A stretch of DNA of 64,000 nucleotides, taken from NCBI GenBank assembly GCA_963678275.1, contig OY782765.1, positions 4,464,001-4,528,000 of the forward strand, given 5' to 3'. A model generated the notes under the pieces. That model searched no databases and was not told the origin of the DNA. It saw only the letters and a list, made by a program, of their open reading frames with translations. Below are positions 53,511 through 61,322 of this stretch, in pieces. Numbering within the stretch: position 1 is the stretch's first letter; each line of letters opens with the position of its first letter. The position numbers and the translations under genes were made by a program. The stretch comes from G963677445 sp963678275 (GTDB taxonomy: Bacteria; Bacteroidota; Ignavibacteria; Ignavibacteriales; Melioribacteraceae).

Positions 53511-53971
53511 ACTTTTTTGAGAATGAATATTTAAAATATTGCAAGAACTTAGGAATTAGCCCAGATAATAAAAAAAGAAAATATTGGCAAATCGATTTGG
53601 GAGAACCTGATTTTATTGATAATAGCAGACTTGATGATGAATTTCCCGAAGGCAAGATAGTTGAAAGAAAACATAAAGCGCGAGAAAGAAATTCTGAACT
53701 AATAAAAAAAGCAAAACAGAATTTTAAAGAAAAAAATGGCAAACTATTTTGTCAAATCTGCGGCTTTGACTTTGAAAAAAAATACGGAAAATTGGGGGCA
53801 AATTTCATAGAAGCACATCATACAATTCCTGTATCTGAAATGAATGTTGGTTACACATCAAAAATCGATGAAATAGCAATTGTTTGTTCCAATTGCCATA
53901 AAATGCTTCATAGAAAAAGACCATGGGTAAAAATGGATGAATTAGAAAAAATAATAAAATGCAACCGCTAA
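53511..53971 (+). pseudogene. HNH endonuclease gene, 3' part (split by the IS)
   Basis: This part begins with the second ACTT target copy and encodes the remaining 151 residues of the HNH protein. These include a charged linker (EGKIVERKHKARERNSELI) and an HNH domain with CQICGFDF, catalytic EAHHTIPV and CSNCHKMLHR. It is the McrA/COG3183-like type. Without its N-terminal 98 residues and promoter it is unlikely to be made from its own start. Excision of the IS would restore activity. The frame across the junction reads EQLDF-FENEYLKYC. Confidence 0.87.
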
Positions 53972-54154
53972 CAAAATGTAAATTGCATTGCGGGGTTCGT
54001 GGTGTTTCGTTCTCTGGATTCATGCAACATCGTTCTGTCCTGCCGGACAGGAACGAGCTCCGAAATCCGCAACGACAACTTACAAGTGACACGTTAAGGT
54101 CTATATTAACCGCAAAAGAAAATAACTGCTGATAAATTTGGGGAATTGCATAAA

Positions 54155-54177
54155 GGTACTTATATTGGTACTCATAT
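54155..54177 (+). promoter_or_regulatory. Direct-repeat operator candidate of the toxin-antitoxin operon
   Basis: GGTACTTATAT (54155-54165) and GGTACTCATAT (54167-54177) are two direct repeats 12 bp apart, 22 nt upstream of the antitoxin ATG. The GTAC core resembles sites bound by YefM-type autorepressors. Confidence 0.4.
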
Positions 54178-54198
54178 AAGAACTTATAAAGGGAAACA

Positions 54199-54450
54199 AT
54201 GATTGCGGCGAATTATTCTGAGTTTAGAACAAAATTAAAAAAATATTTGGATAGTGTTGAAGATAACAATGAAACGTTGATCATCAAACGTAAAAGTGGC
54301 AAGGGAACTGTTTTGATCTCATTAGATGAATATAACTCAATAATGGAAACAATTCATTTATTAAGCTCAAAGAAAAATGCTGATCGACTTTATGAGTCTA
54401 TTCAACAAATGAAAACGGGTAAAACTGTAAAACCAAAATTAGAAGAATAA
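54199..54450 (+). CDS. yefM: Phd/YefM-family antitoxin
   Basis: The 83-aa protein matches YefM: MIAANYSEFRTKLKKYLDSV at the N-terminus for DNA binding, then DNNETLIIKRKSGKGTVLIS and LDEYNSIMETIHLLSS. The acidic C-terminus (KTGKTVKPKLEE) should wrap the toxin. AAAGGG lies 6 nt upstream of the ATG. The toxin gene starts 1 nt after its stop, the usual order. The complex probably represses its own promoter through the upstream repeats. Confidence 0.93.
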   Translation: MIAANYSEFRTKLKKYLDSVEDNNETLIIKRKSGKGTVLISLDEYNSIMETIHLLSSKKNADRLYESIQQMKTGKTVKPKLEE

Positions 54451-54451
54451 A

Positions 54452-54709
54452 ATGGTTATTACATTCTCTGAAAATGCCTGGCAAGGCTATCTTTATTGGC
54501 AAAAAGCAGACAAAAGAGTTCTAAAGAAAATAAATGAATTAATAAAAGATATTAAACACGATCCGTTTGAAGGTAAAGGAAAACCGGAACCTTTAAAGTA
54601 TGATCTGGCCGGTTATTGGTCTCGAAGGATTGATCTTGAGCACAGACTGGTTTATCAGGTAATTGATAATGAATTACTGATATATACATGTAGATTTTAT
54701 TATGATTAA
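54452..54709 (+). CDS. yoeB: YoeB-family toxin with a changed catalytic residue
   Basis: The 85-aa protein is very close to E. coli YoeB (VLKKINELIKDIKHDPFEGK, GKPEPLKYDLAGYWSRRI, EHRLVYQV). Glu of KPEPL (E46 equivalent) and Arg of EHRLVY (R65) are present. The end of YoeB is CRYHY with catalytic H83; here it reads CRFYYD, with Tyr (TAT) at the His (CAT) position. The ribosome-dependent mRNA interferase activity may therefore be lowered or lost. It is paired with the YefM gene 1 nt upstream. The TA pair could stabilise the defence island. Confidence 0.9.
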   Translation: MVITFSENAWQGYLYWQKADKRVLKKINELIKDIKHDPFEGKGKPEPLKYDLAGYWSRRIDLEHRLVYQVIDNELLIYTCRFYYD

Positions 54710-55251
54710 AAAATGCAAACCCTGACACACAGTAAAAACAATTAGCTGCCAGGGTAGTCACTTAGAACAGATAACGTGAATGTAAAACAGAATATCATAT
54801 TCAGAAACATAATACGTGATTCCCGCCAACTGTTCTTACTGCGGGAACGTTGAACTTAAGTAGATTTGAAAAATCGGGTATAACAAAGTAATGCGCCTGA
54901 AAAAACGCTTACCTGTTTTTTGTTATTTTATTAAACAGAAGAAAGATGCCGGAATAGTAAAATTCATAACCATAGTATTTTTTTAGGTGATTGCCAGCCG
55001 TTATAACATCAATTCTGTCAATGGCTGTTTTTAAAATATCAGTTACACGAATCGCGATGGATTTATCAATTGCCTTTTCTGCCCGCCACTAATAAATAAC
55101 CTTTCACAAAAAATGACTTCCTAAAAATTCATTACCAAACTGAACGCTTTGCGCCAAAAGGACAGATGCTCCGGGGAGAGGACAGATTGCAAATCTGTCC
55201 TACAATGGATTGTGGGCGGGACTCGGCAGAAGGACAGATTAAAAATCTGTC
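54710..55251. other. Intergenic region with twin hairpins
   Basis: No gene is seen. Two identical-arm hairpins, GGACAGATT-3 nt-AATCTGTCC, lie at 55180-55200 and 55232-55252, each followed by TACAAT. The second overlaps the phoH stop codon. Confidence 0.6.
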
Positions 55252-55252
55252 C
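55180..55252. repeat. Two copies of a GGACAGATT hairpin
   Basis: Arms of 9 bp with GCA or AAA loops, spaced 52 bp apart, each followed by TACAATGGAT or TACAATAGGT. They lie at the 3' end of the minus-strand phoH gene and could act as RNA-stabilising or terminating hairpins. Confidence 0.7.
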
Positions 55253-56595
55253 TACAATAGGTTGCTGGCGATTTCGGCGAGTTCTGAGCGTTCTCCTTTT
55301 TCGAGATTGATGTGGGCGTAGAGTTTCTGGCCCATAAAATGATCGATTAGGTATGAAAGACCATTGGAGGAGGTGTCGAGATATGGATGGTCTATCTGGT
55401 GGATATCGCCCGATATTACAATTTTGGCTCCTTCACCCGCGCGGGTTATAATCGTTTTTATTTCGTGCGGAGTGAGATTCTGCGCTTCATCAACGATGAA
55501 AAATATTCTCTGCAGACTTCTTCCCCTTATATAACTGAGCGGTTCGATAACCAGTTTTTCATCTTTTACCATGTTATTTATCAGGGTGTTGTGTTTATCT
55601 GTTTCCCTGAACTGGTCCTGGATTATTTTCAGGTTGTCCCATAAAGGCTGCATGTATGGTCTTATCTTGCTTTCAACATCGCCGGGAAGATAACCGATAT
55701 CTTTATTGCTTAAAGGAACAATCGGGCGGGCGACAAATATCTGTCTGTAATATTTTCTTACCTGCAATGCGCTGGCCAGGGAAAGAAGTGTTTTGCCGGT
55801 GCCCGCTTTTCCTGTCATGGTCACGAGGGGTATATTGTGATTGCAGAGGGCGTTGATCGCGAATGTTTGTTCAGCGTTGCGTGGTGTTATTCCAAATACA
55901 GGCTGTTTATCTACTTTATAAAATTTTTGCTTTTCAGAATCTATTGCCGTGAGAACAGAACGGTTTGGATTTCGGAGTATAAAATATTTATTGGGCTGGG
56001 TATCACCTTTCAGATGGGGTAAAATTTCATCCGCCTCAACTTCATAAGGAGGCTGGTAAAACTTCTGTACCAGATCATCATTAAAATCCTCCGCGATCTC
56101 CTTGCCGCTGTAGAGAAGATCAATACTGCCGATTCTGTCGGTGGTATAATCTTCCGCCAGAATGCCGAGCGCCTTGGCTTTCATCCTGAGGTTCACATCC
56201 TTGGTAACCAGAATCACCTTTTTCTTCGCCCTGCTCTTCACATACATATCATGCGCCACACTCAGTATGCGGTGATCGGCGGTATCCTCCCTGAAGACCT
56301 CCTGAATTTCCTTCTTAAGTCCTTTGGAAATTACAATCCTTACCTTACCTTTTCCCTCCCCGAGCGATACGCCGCCGTTAAATATCAGGTTGCCGGTAAT
56401 ATTATCGAGGGTGCGGGCAAATTCACGGGCGTTTAGATTTATTACCTGGCTGCCTCGTTTAAAATGATCTATTTCCTCAAGCACTGCCAGCGGGATTACA
56501 ATATTATGCTCATCAAACTGGCGGATGCAGGTGGGATCATGTAAAATTACGTTAGTGTCGAGTATAAAAGTTTTGGGTGTGCTTTGTCGTGGCAT
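55252..56595 (-). CDS. PIN-PhoH protein (PhoH2-type ATPase/RNase)
   Basis: The 447-aa protein joins an N-terminal PIN nuclease domain (residues 8-150; acidic residues in FILDTNVILHDP, LEEIDHF and LVTKDVNLR) to a PhoH-like ATPase (about 235-447; Walker A GKAGTGKT, then FVARPIVPL, Walker B FIVDEAQN and SGDIHQID). This is the PhoH2 arrangement, thought to act as an RNA helicase-ribonuclease. The gene is complete and typical in length. It is alone on the minus strand, and divergent from the methyltransferase at 56805. Confidence 0.95.
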   Translation of the reverse strand: MPRQSTPKTFILDTNVILHDPTCIRQFDEHNIVIPLAVLEEIDHFKRGSQVINLNAREFARTLDNITGNLIFNGGVSLGEGKGKVRIVISKGLKKEIQEVFREDTADHRILSVAHDMYVKSRAKKKVILVTKDVNLRMKAKALGILAEDYTTDRIGSIDLLYSGKEIAEDFNDDLVQKFYQPPYEVEADEILPHLKGDTQPNKYFILRNPNRSVLTAIDSEKQKFYKVDKQPVFGITPRNAEQTFAINALCNHNIPLVTMTGKAGTGKTLLSLASALQVRKYYRQIFVARPIVPLSNKDIGYLPGDVESKIRPYMQPLWDNLKIIQDQFRETDKHNTLINNMVKDEKLVIEPLSYIRGRSLQRIFFIVDEAQNLTPHEIKTIITRAGEGAKIVISGDIHQIDHPYLDTSSNGLSYLIDHFMGQKLYAHINLEKGERSELAEIASNLL

Positions 56596-56804
56596 AGTTT
56601 ATCTGATTAATTGAAAGGAATATTTGCCGGGGAGAAAAATCCGCCGCTCTCTGAAATAATATTGGAATGGATTAAGTTTGAGCAATTTTTTCGTATTATA
56701 ATTAATAACCGTTTCCAAAAGAGAATTATCTGTTAACCATATTATAAAAAACTTTTTAACTTTGTAAAGTTAAAAATTGGTAATATAGCTCCCCACAGGA
56801 AAAA

Positions 56805-57677
56805 ATGGAACTTGAAAAAATCAAATGTGATTTCTGCGGATCAGAAAGCAACAAGACCCGTTATGTAAAGGATGGGTACAATATAGTTCAATGTGATAAC
56901 TGCTCGCTGGTATTTGTTAATCCCCGGCTTACTGAGGAGGCTGTTCACGCTCTCTATAATGAGGAATATTTTCACGGGGGAGGATTTGATAAAAGTGTAG
57001 AATATAAAAAGGAATTTGATGAAAAATCGGGCAGGAAAGATCTCACAGACTGGGATCTATCCGCGATCGGGGAGATGCTTAAAACAGGGGGAAAACAAAA
57101 GCTGCTTGACGCCGGATGCGGGATGGGGCTTTTTCTCTGGAAGGCAAAGGTAAAGGGATTTGATGTGGAGGGACTGGAACTTTCAGAATATGCCGCCGAT
57201 TTTGTGAGGTCGAAAGGAATTGATGTGAGAAACGAATCGGTGGAAATTGCCGATCTTCCCACGGAAAGTTATGATGTGATCGTAATGAGAGAGGTGATAG
57301 AACATCTCAGGGAACCGGGTAAAACTCTGAAACGGGTTTATAAAGCGCTGAAAAAAGGTGGAGTGTTATTTATGACAACCGGAAATTACGATTGTCCCGA
57401 GCGAAAGGTACGAGGCAAAGACTGGTTCTATTTTATGCCGGAAGGACATCTCTATATATTTTCCAACAAAACCATGAAAGAGTATCTTAAGAAAACCGGC
57501 TTCTCCGGGATAAAAGTTACAAACCAGGGGGACCTTCTGATGAATAAGCTTTTTGAGGCAGGTATTATAGACCCCGGCAAATTTATCCCCGGAGGATTAA
57601 AAAGAATACCTTTCGCGCTGGTGAGGGGACTGAATCACTTTATCAGCAGCGGTATGAGAATATATGCCGTGAAATAA
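56805..57677 (+). CDS. SAM methyltransferase with N-terminal zinc ribbon
   Basis: The 290-aa protein starts with a zinc-ribbon-like module, CDFCGSESNKTRY and CDNCSLVFVNPR (two CxxC pairs, residues 8-35). A class I methyltransferase follows: LDAGCGMGLFLWKAK (motif I), an acidic LELSEYA, MREVIEHLREPGKTL and LKKGGVLFMTTGN. This is the common Methyltransf_23-with-zinc-ribbon type found in surface polysaccharide or lipid gene sets; no such set is adjacent here. AGGAAAA precedes the ATG. The substrate is unknown. Confidence 0.92.
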   Translation: MELEKIKCDFCGSESNKTRYVKDGYNIVQCDNCSLVFVNPRLTEEAVHALYNEEYFHGGGFDKSVEYKKEFDEKSGRKDLTDWDLSAIGEMLKTGGKQKLLDAGCGMGLFLWKAKVKGFDVEGLELSEYAADFVRSKGIDVRNESVEIADLPTESYDVIVMREVIEHLREPGKTLKRVYKALKKGGVLFMTTGNYDCPERKVRGKDWFYFMPEGHLYIFSNKTMKEYLKKTGFSGIKVTNQGDLLMNKLFEAGIIDPGKFIPGGLKRIPFALVRGLNHFISSGMRIYAVK

Positions 57678-57779
57678 AATCAGGTTTAGCATAAACTGGC
57701 GGAGCCGGAAACATTGAGAAATGACGAATTGTTTTTCCCGGAAACAAAATTAAAAACCCGGCAACCGTCACCTGCCCGG

Positions 57780-58430
57780 TCATCATACTCTTACTCTGAT
57801 TTTTATTACCGATAGCGAAATATAATCAGGTAAGCCTCTAATCCTTTAATCAAGGTTCAGATAATGGCGGGGGAAACGGTTAACAATTGGGAATTTAAAA
57901 TGAGGAATTAGGAATTAGGAATGAGGAATTAGGAATGAGGAATTAGGAATGAGGAATTGAGAATTAGGAATTGGGAATCTAAAAGATAGCAGGTTTTTTA
58001 GTTGTATTGGTGCGGACCATTTTTCCTGAGAGAATAAAAAACCGATTGCGAACCTTACAGCGATTTTAATCATGTAATCCATAAATCCTTTAATCATGGT
58101 TCAGACAATGGCGGGGGAAACGGTTAACAATTGGGAATTAGGAATGAGGAATTAGGAATGAAAAGAGGCCGGGTTTATAGTTGTATTAGGATGGTTCATT
58201 TTCTCTGAGAGAGTAAAAAACGATACCGATTCCTTATCCTGTTTATCTATACAATCCTGTTAATCCTGTTCTTCTTTTCGGCCTTTGCGTGGAATTTACC
58301 CCCGGAAAACGAAAAACCGATCGTGAAATCAACAGAGCCTCCGGCCTGAAGGCGCGGAGTTATTCCCCTTGTGTCCTTAGTGCCTTCTTTGTGTTCATTG
58401 TGGTTAAGAATTCGACCACCCGGAGATGAG
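57780..58430. repeat. Inverted copy of the 47-48 kb repeat family
   Basis: The order is reversed and complementary to the main array: TAATCATGGTTCAGACAATG, CATTCCTAATTC complements, AAGAGGCCGGGTTTAT, GAGAGTAAAAAACGATACCG, ATCTATACAATCCTGTTAAT, then TTTGTGTTCATTGTGGTTAA. The main array and this copy face each other across the defence island (about 49.1-54.7 kb) and phoH. Confidence 0.75.
57900..57977. repeat. 14-bp tandem repeat
   Basis: AATGAGGAATTAGG repeated about five times with small changes; it matches, on the other strand, the CCTAATTCCTCATT segment of the long repeats, so it is probably an expansion of that segment. Confidence 0.75.
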
Positions 58431-58732
58431 GCCACAAGCTGATATTTTACATTATGTGGCGCATTGTTTTTTCATTTACATGGCAAATGTAGAAAAGGGA
58501 GTAGATGACAGATTTTATCCTTTTCCTGTTTAAATAGTGATTTATATTGGGGAGTGATACGGCATTTATTTTGGCAGAAAAATATTGGTAAACAGGTAAT
58601 ATACCGATTCCGGGATTTTGGAGAGTATGAAGGTTCGTGGAAATTACGGACTCATCCCCGGCAGGGAGTTATCCGGGTTGTTAAAGAGAAAACTCGGCGC
58701 TGCCGGCCGGGGCCTTCTCCTTCAAAAATATA

Positions 58733-59290
58733 CTATTGCCGGTTTTGTTCAGTGAAAATCAATTCGTTCTTCTCAAAACCGTTTTTTCGCAAAATCGTAA
58801 AAATTTCTTCTTTAGCCGCTTCTTCTATTTCTGGCGTTCTGCTTAAAATCCAGGCATATTTACGGGATGCAGTGCCTACAACCGCCCAGTTGTAATCTTC
58901 ATCAAGTCCGATAATCCAGTAATCACCCCAGAAAAGATTGACGCCAAAAATGCTTACAAAACTTACTTCGAGCTTTGAGTTTGTTTTTGTATCAACTATT
59001 TCCGCTATGCCTTCCGATTCATCATATTCACCATCCTCTTCAAGGCATCTGTTGAGGACAGAAATAGAACCGTCTTCTTTCAGACTGTAAGTTGCTGTAA
59101 CGTTACAATCACAATCACTCTGAAAACTATTGGGCAGCCTGGCAATTTCATACCAAAGGCCCGCATATTTTTCAAGGTCAACATAACCAACAACTTCAGG
59201 ATCTGAAGAAAGCTCCTGACCTGACGCCTGAATATGAAAGAATATCAGGAGCATGTAAACTATCAGAGCTGCAATAAAACACTTTTTCAT
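58733..59290 (-). CDS. Bacterial lipocalin (Blc-like), periplasmic
   Basis: The 185-aa protein has a signal peptide ending HIQASG. The lipocalin motif 1 (DLEKYAGLWYEIARLPNSFQ), the Cys after QSD, VTATYSL and the final RTPEI-E helix are as in Blc. Two Cys (SDCDC and NRCLEE) may form the usual disulphide. Unlike E. coli Blc there is no lipobox Cys, so it should be soluble in the periplasm or secreted. Blc proteins bind lysophospholipids or fatty acids and help membrane maintenance. It is alone between repeat regions. Confidence 0.92.
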   Translation of the reverse strand: MKKCFIAALIVYMLLIFFHIQASGQELSSDPEVVGYVDLEKYAGLWYEIARLPNSFQSDCDCNVTATYSLKEDGSISVLNRCLEEDGEYDESEGIAEIVDTKTNSKLEVSFVSIFGVNLFWGDYWIIGLDEDYNWAVVGTASRKYAWILSRTPEIEEAAKEEIFTILRKNGFEKNELIFTEQNRQ

Positions 59291-59561
59291 TTAGACCATT
59301 CTACCAAAAATCTTGTCAGCGCAAAAATAAATACTTTTTGTCTAAATTAAAACAAATATTACGTAATTAATAATTACATAACGTGTAATGTGACAGAGAA
59401 CAGAAAAAACCGGGGAAAAGTTCAAAGTCAACAAAATTAAACTTTATTAATTGAAGGATAAAAGGTAAACGGAATTATAGAATAACCGGTTAACCGGGGA
59501 ATACCTGAAGCCGGCTGAGCTGGTTATCGGCATCATAACTGAGTGAAGGATTATTCTGTCA

Positions 59562-60080
59562 GGAGTCAGATTTTATTCACAATGGCAAAAGTTTTTCTTA
59601 CCCAGATAATATCCCATTGGGGACGAAGCGTTGCTCTCACTTGAAAAAACCACCAGAGAAAAATAGAGCCTGGTACGAGGAGGATTACTCAGTTAGAAAT
59701 TAAATTCCAAGCAAAATGGCAAAATATTTCATAAACACAGCCGGAGGTTGAGCGGAGTCGAAACCAGCGGCGGTAGCTTCGACTCCGCTCAGCTACCGGA
59801 CAGGTTCATTGTTTCTGAATCTGCCGGTTTATGATTATTCCGTCAGGAGTCAAATTCTAAGCAAAATGGCAAAATTTTATTTGACCATTAATTTACCGGG
59901 GAATTCTGTCTGCCTGTTCGACGCGGAGAATCCCTGGCGGGACTTTTTTGGGATTTTGAAGTTATCTTAAAGAAAAATTGCTGGTTCTAATCTATTCACT
60001 CTCCACTAACTACTTTTTCTCCTGGCTTCGCCAGTTTATTCCATAAGGAGTCAAATTCTACGCAAAAAGGCAAAATTTTT
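59562..60080. repeat. Four copies of a GGAGTCAAATTCTA / CAAAATGGCAAAAT motif
   Basis: Copies at about 59562, 59694, 59846 and 60047, each about 33 bp and spaced 130-200 bp. Related single copies occur near 24491 (AGTCAAACTCTACGCAAAAT) and 14550 (TAGAATTTAAC). The two last copies are almost identical. Confidence 0.65.
59750..59790. repeat. Hairpin with 13-bp arms
   Basis: GAGCGGAGTCGAA (59750-59762) and TTCGACTCCGCTC (59778-59790) with a 15-nt loop. This sequence is a commonly seen palindromic intergenic repeat in Bacteroidota-like genomes. Confidence 0.7.
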
Positions 60081-60410
60081 GGCAACAATTCGGATTGTAG
60101 TTTTTCCTTAGCTTAGCTCTGTTGATCCCCTACAGGGATCTTACTAAATTTTTTTGTTCTTTACTACCCCATGGGGACGTTTCGCAATAATGCTGCTTCT
60201 CCAAAGCAGATTCGATTCAAAATATATTCTTGGGAAAACCAATTCGTAATTCGTCATTTTTATCCGCCGCGGAGGACGTAATTCCTCATTGTTTCTGGCT
60301 TTGCAGGTTTGGGCATATAAAAAAACATCTTGTCGTTGAACTAATATGCTTAATACGCCGTTAGTATATATAGAACTCAAAATACAATAAATATTCAGAA
60401 AGGAAAACAG

Positions 60411-61133
60411 ATGAACAGCAAAATATATAAGGCGGAAGAAAGAGGAGCATTTGATTTCGGCTGGCTGAAAACCAATTACAGCTTCAGTTTCGCCCGATGG
60501 TTTGATAAAAACCGAATGAACTTCGGAGCGCTTCGGGTTTTGAATGATGATATTATTGCTGCGGGAAAGGGATTCGGAACACATCCGCATAACGACATGG
60601 AAATTATTACAATCCCCCTTTCAGGAACTCTGGCACATAAGGACAGCGCGGGTCATGAGGAAGCCCTGCGTCCAGGAGAAGTTCAGGTGATGTCGGCGGG
60701 CACAGGTATATATCATTCGGAATATAACTTTTCATCGGATGATTCAACCAGTGTATTGCAGCTATGGATTTTCCCCGATAAGGAGGGTCGCGAACCCCGC
60801 TATGATCAAAAAAAATTTGAGATAGCAAAAAATGGCAAACCTGTTAATATCGCGGGTCCGGACTCTGGCAACGGCGCACTTTTTATCAACCAGGATGCCT
60901 GGTTATATCTTATGAAGAGTTCAGCCGCGGGTGAGCTGAAATACAACCTTAACAAACCGGGAAACGGCCTCTATCTTTTTGTGATAGAAGGAAGCGCTGT
61001 AGCCGATGGAAAAAAGCTCGGCTTAAGGGATGCGGCGGGTATAACAGATGCCGGTTCCGTTGATATTAAATATAGTGAGAATTCTTATCTTCTTCTGATT
61101 GAAGCGCCGATGGATGGCTTTTACGCCGGATAA
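60411..61133 (+). CDS. Pirin-family cupin protein (YhhW-like)
   Basis: The 240-aa bicupin has the pirin pattern: FSFARWFDKNRMNFGALRVLND with altered HFS, then the metal site GTHPHNDMEIIT (two His) and GTGIYHSEYN (third His and Glu). The second cupin is shorter and lacks metal residues. Enzymes like YhhW oxygenate flavonoids such as quercetin, and others are regulators, so the role is open. AAAGGAAAACAG precedes the ATG. A strong terminator follows. Confidence 0.93.
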   Translation: MNSKIYKAEERGAFDFGWLKTNYSFSFARWFDKNRMNFGALRVLNDDIIAAGKGFGTHPHNDMEIITIPLSGTLAHKDSAGHEEALRPGEVQVMSAGTGIYHSEYNFSSDDSTSVLQLWIFPDKEGREPRYDQKKFEIAKNGKPVNIAGPDSGNGALFINQDAWLYLMKSSAAGELKYNLNKPGNGLYLFVIEGSAVADGKKLGLRDAAGITDAGSVDIKYSENSYLLLIEAPMDGFYAG

Positions 61134-61150
61134 ATAATTGTATAAAATTT

Positions 61151-61193
61151 GGAGGACTTTGTCAAAGTATTCGCCAGGGTCCTCCTTTTTTTT
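61151..61193 (+). terminator. Intrinsic terminator of the pirin gene
   Basis: GGAGGAC (61151-61157) pairs with GTCCTCC (61179-61185) and is followed by a run of eight T. It lies 18 nt beyond the pirin stop. Confidence 0.9.
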
Positions 61194-61322
61194 GCCGTGA
61201 CATATATTCCTGTTCTGTCTTTGAAAATGTTTATCCTGCCGCTTTGGGTAATTATCTCTACTTGATTTATTAAAATGCTTACCCTATTTTAAAATAAATT
61301 ATAATATTTTTAAGGTGAGGTA

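Larger units (their letters stand above)
57678..58732. other. Repeat-filled spacer
   Basis: Filled by inverted copies of the 47-48 kb repeat (57780-58430) and a 14-bp tandem repeat (57900-57977). 58440-58730 has no recognised feature. Confidence 0.6.
59291..60410. other. Gene-free repeat region
   Basis: Holds four dispersed copies of the GGAGTCAAATTCTA-GCAAAATGGCAA motif, a 13-bp-arm hairpin (59750-59790) and repeat half-sites (CCTACAGGGATCT near 60131). The open frame on the minus strand at 60144-60590 overlaps the pirin gene and is not real. The last 40 nt carry the pirin ribosome site. Confidence 0.6.

Noticed and set aside
58554..58895. Plus-strand open frame opposite the lipocalin gene
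   Set aside because: It overlaps the well-supported lipocalin on the other strand and reads as a shadow.
60144..60590. Minus-strand open frame over the pirin start
   Set aside because: It overlaps the pirin gene and repeat sequence; no domain or ribosome site.
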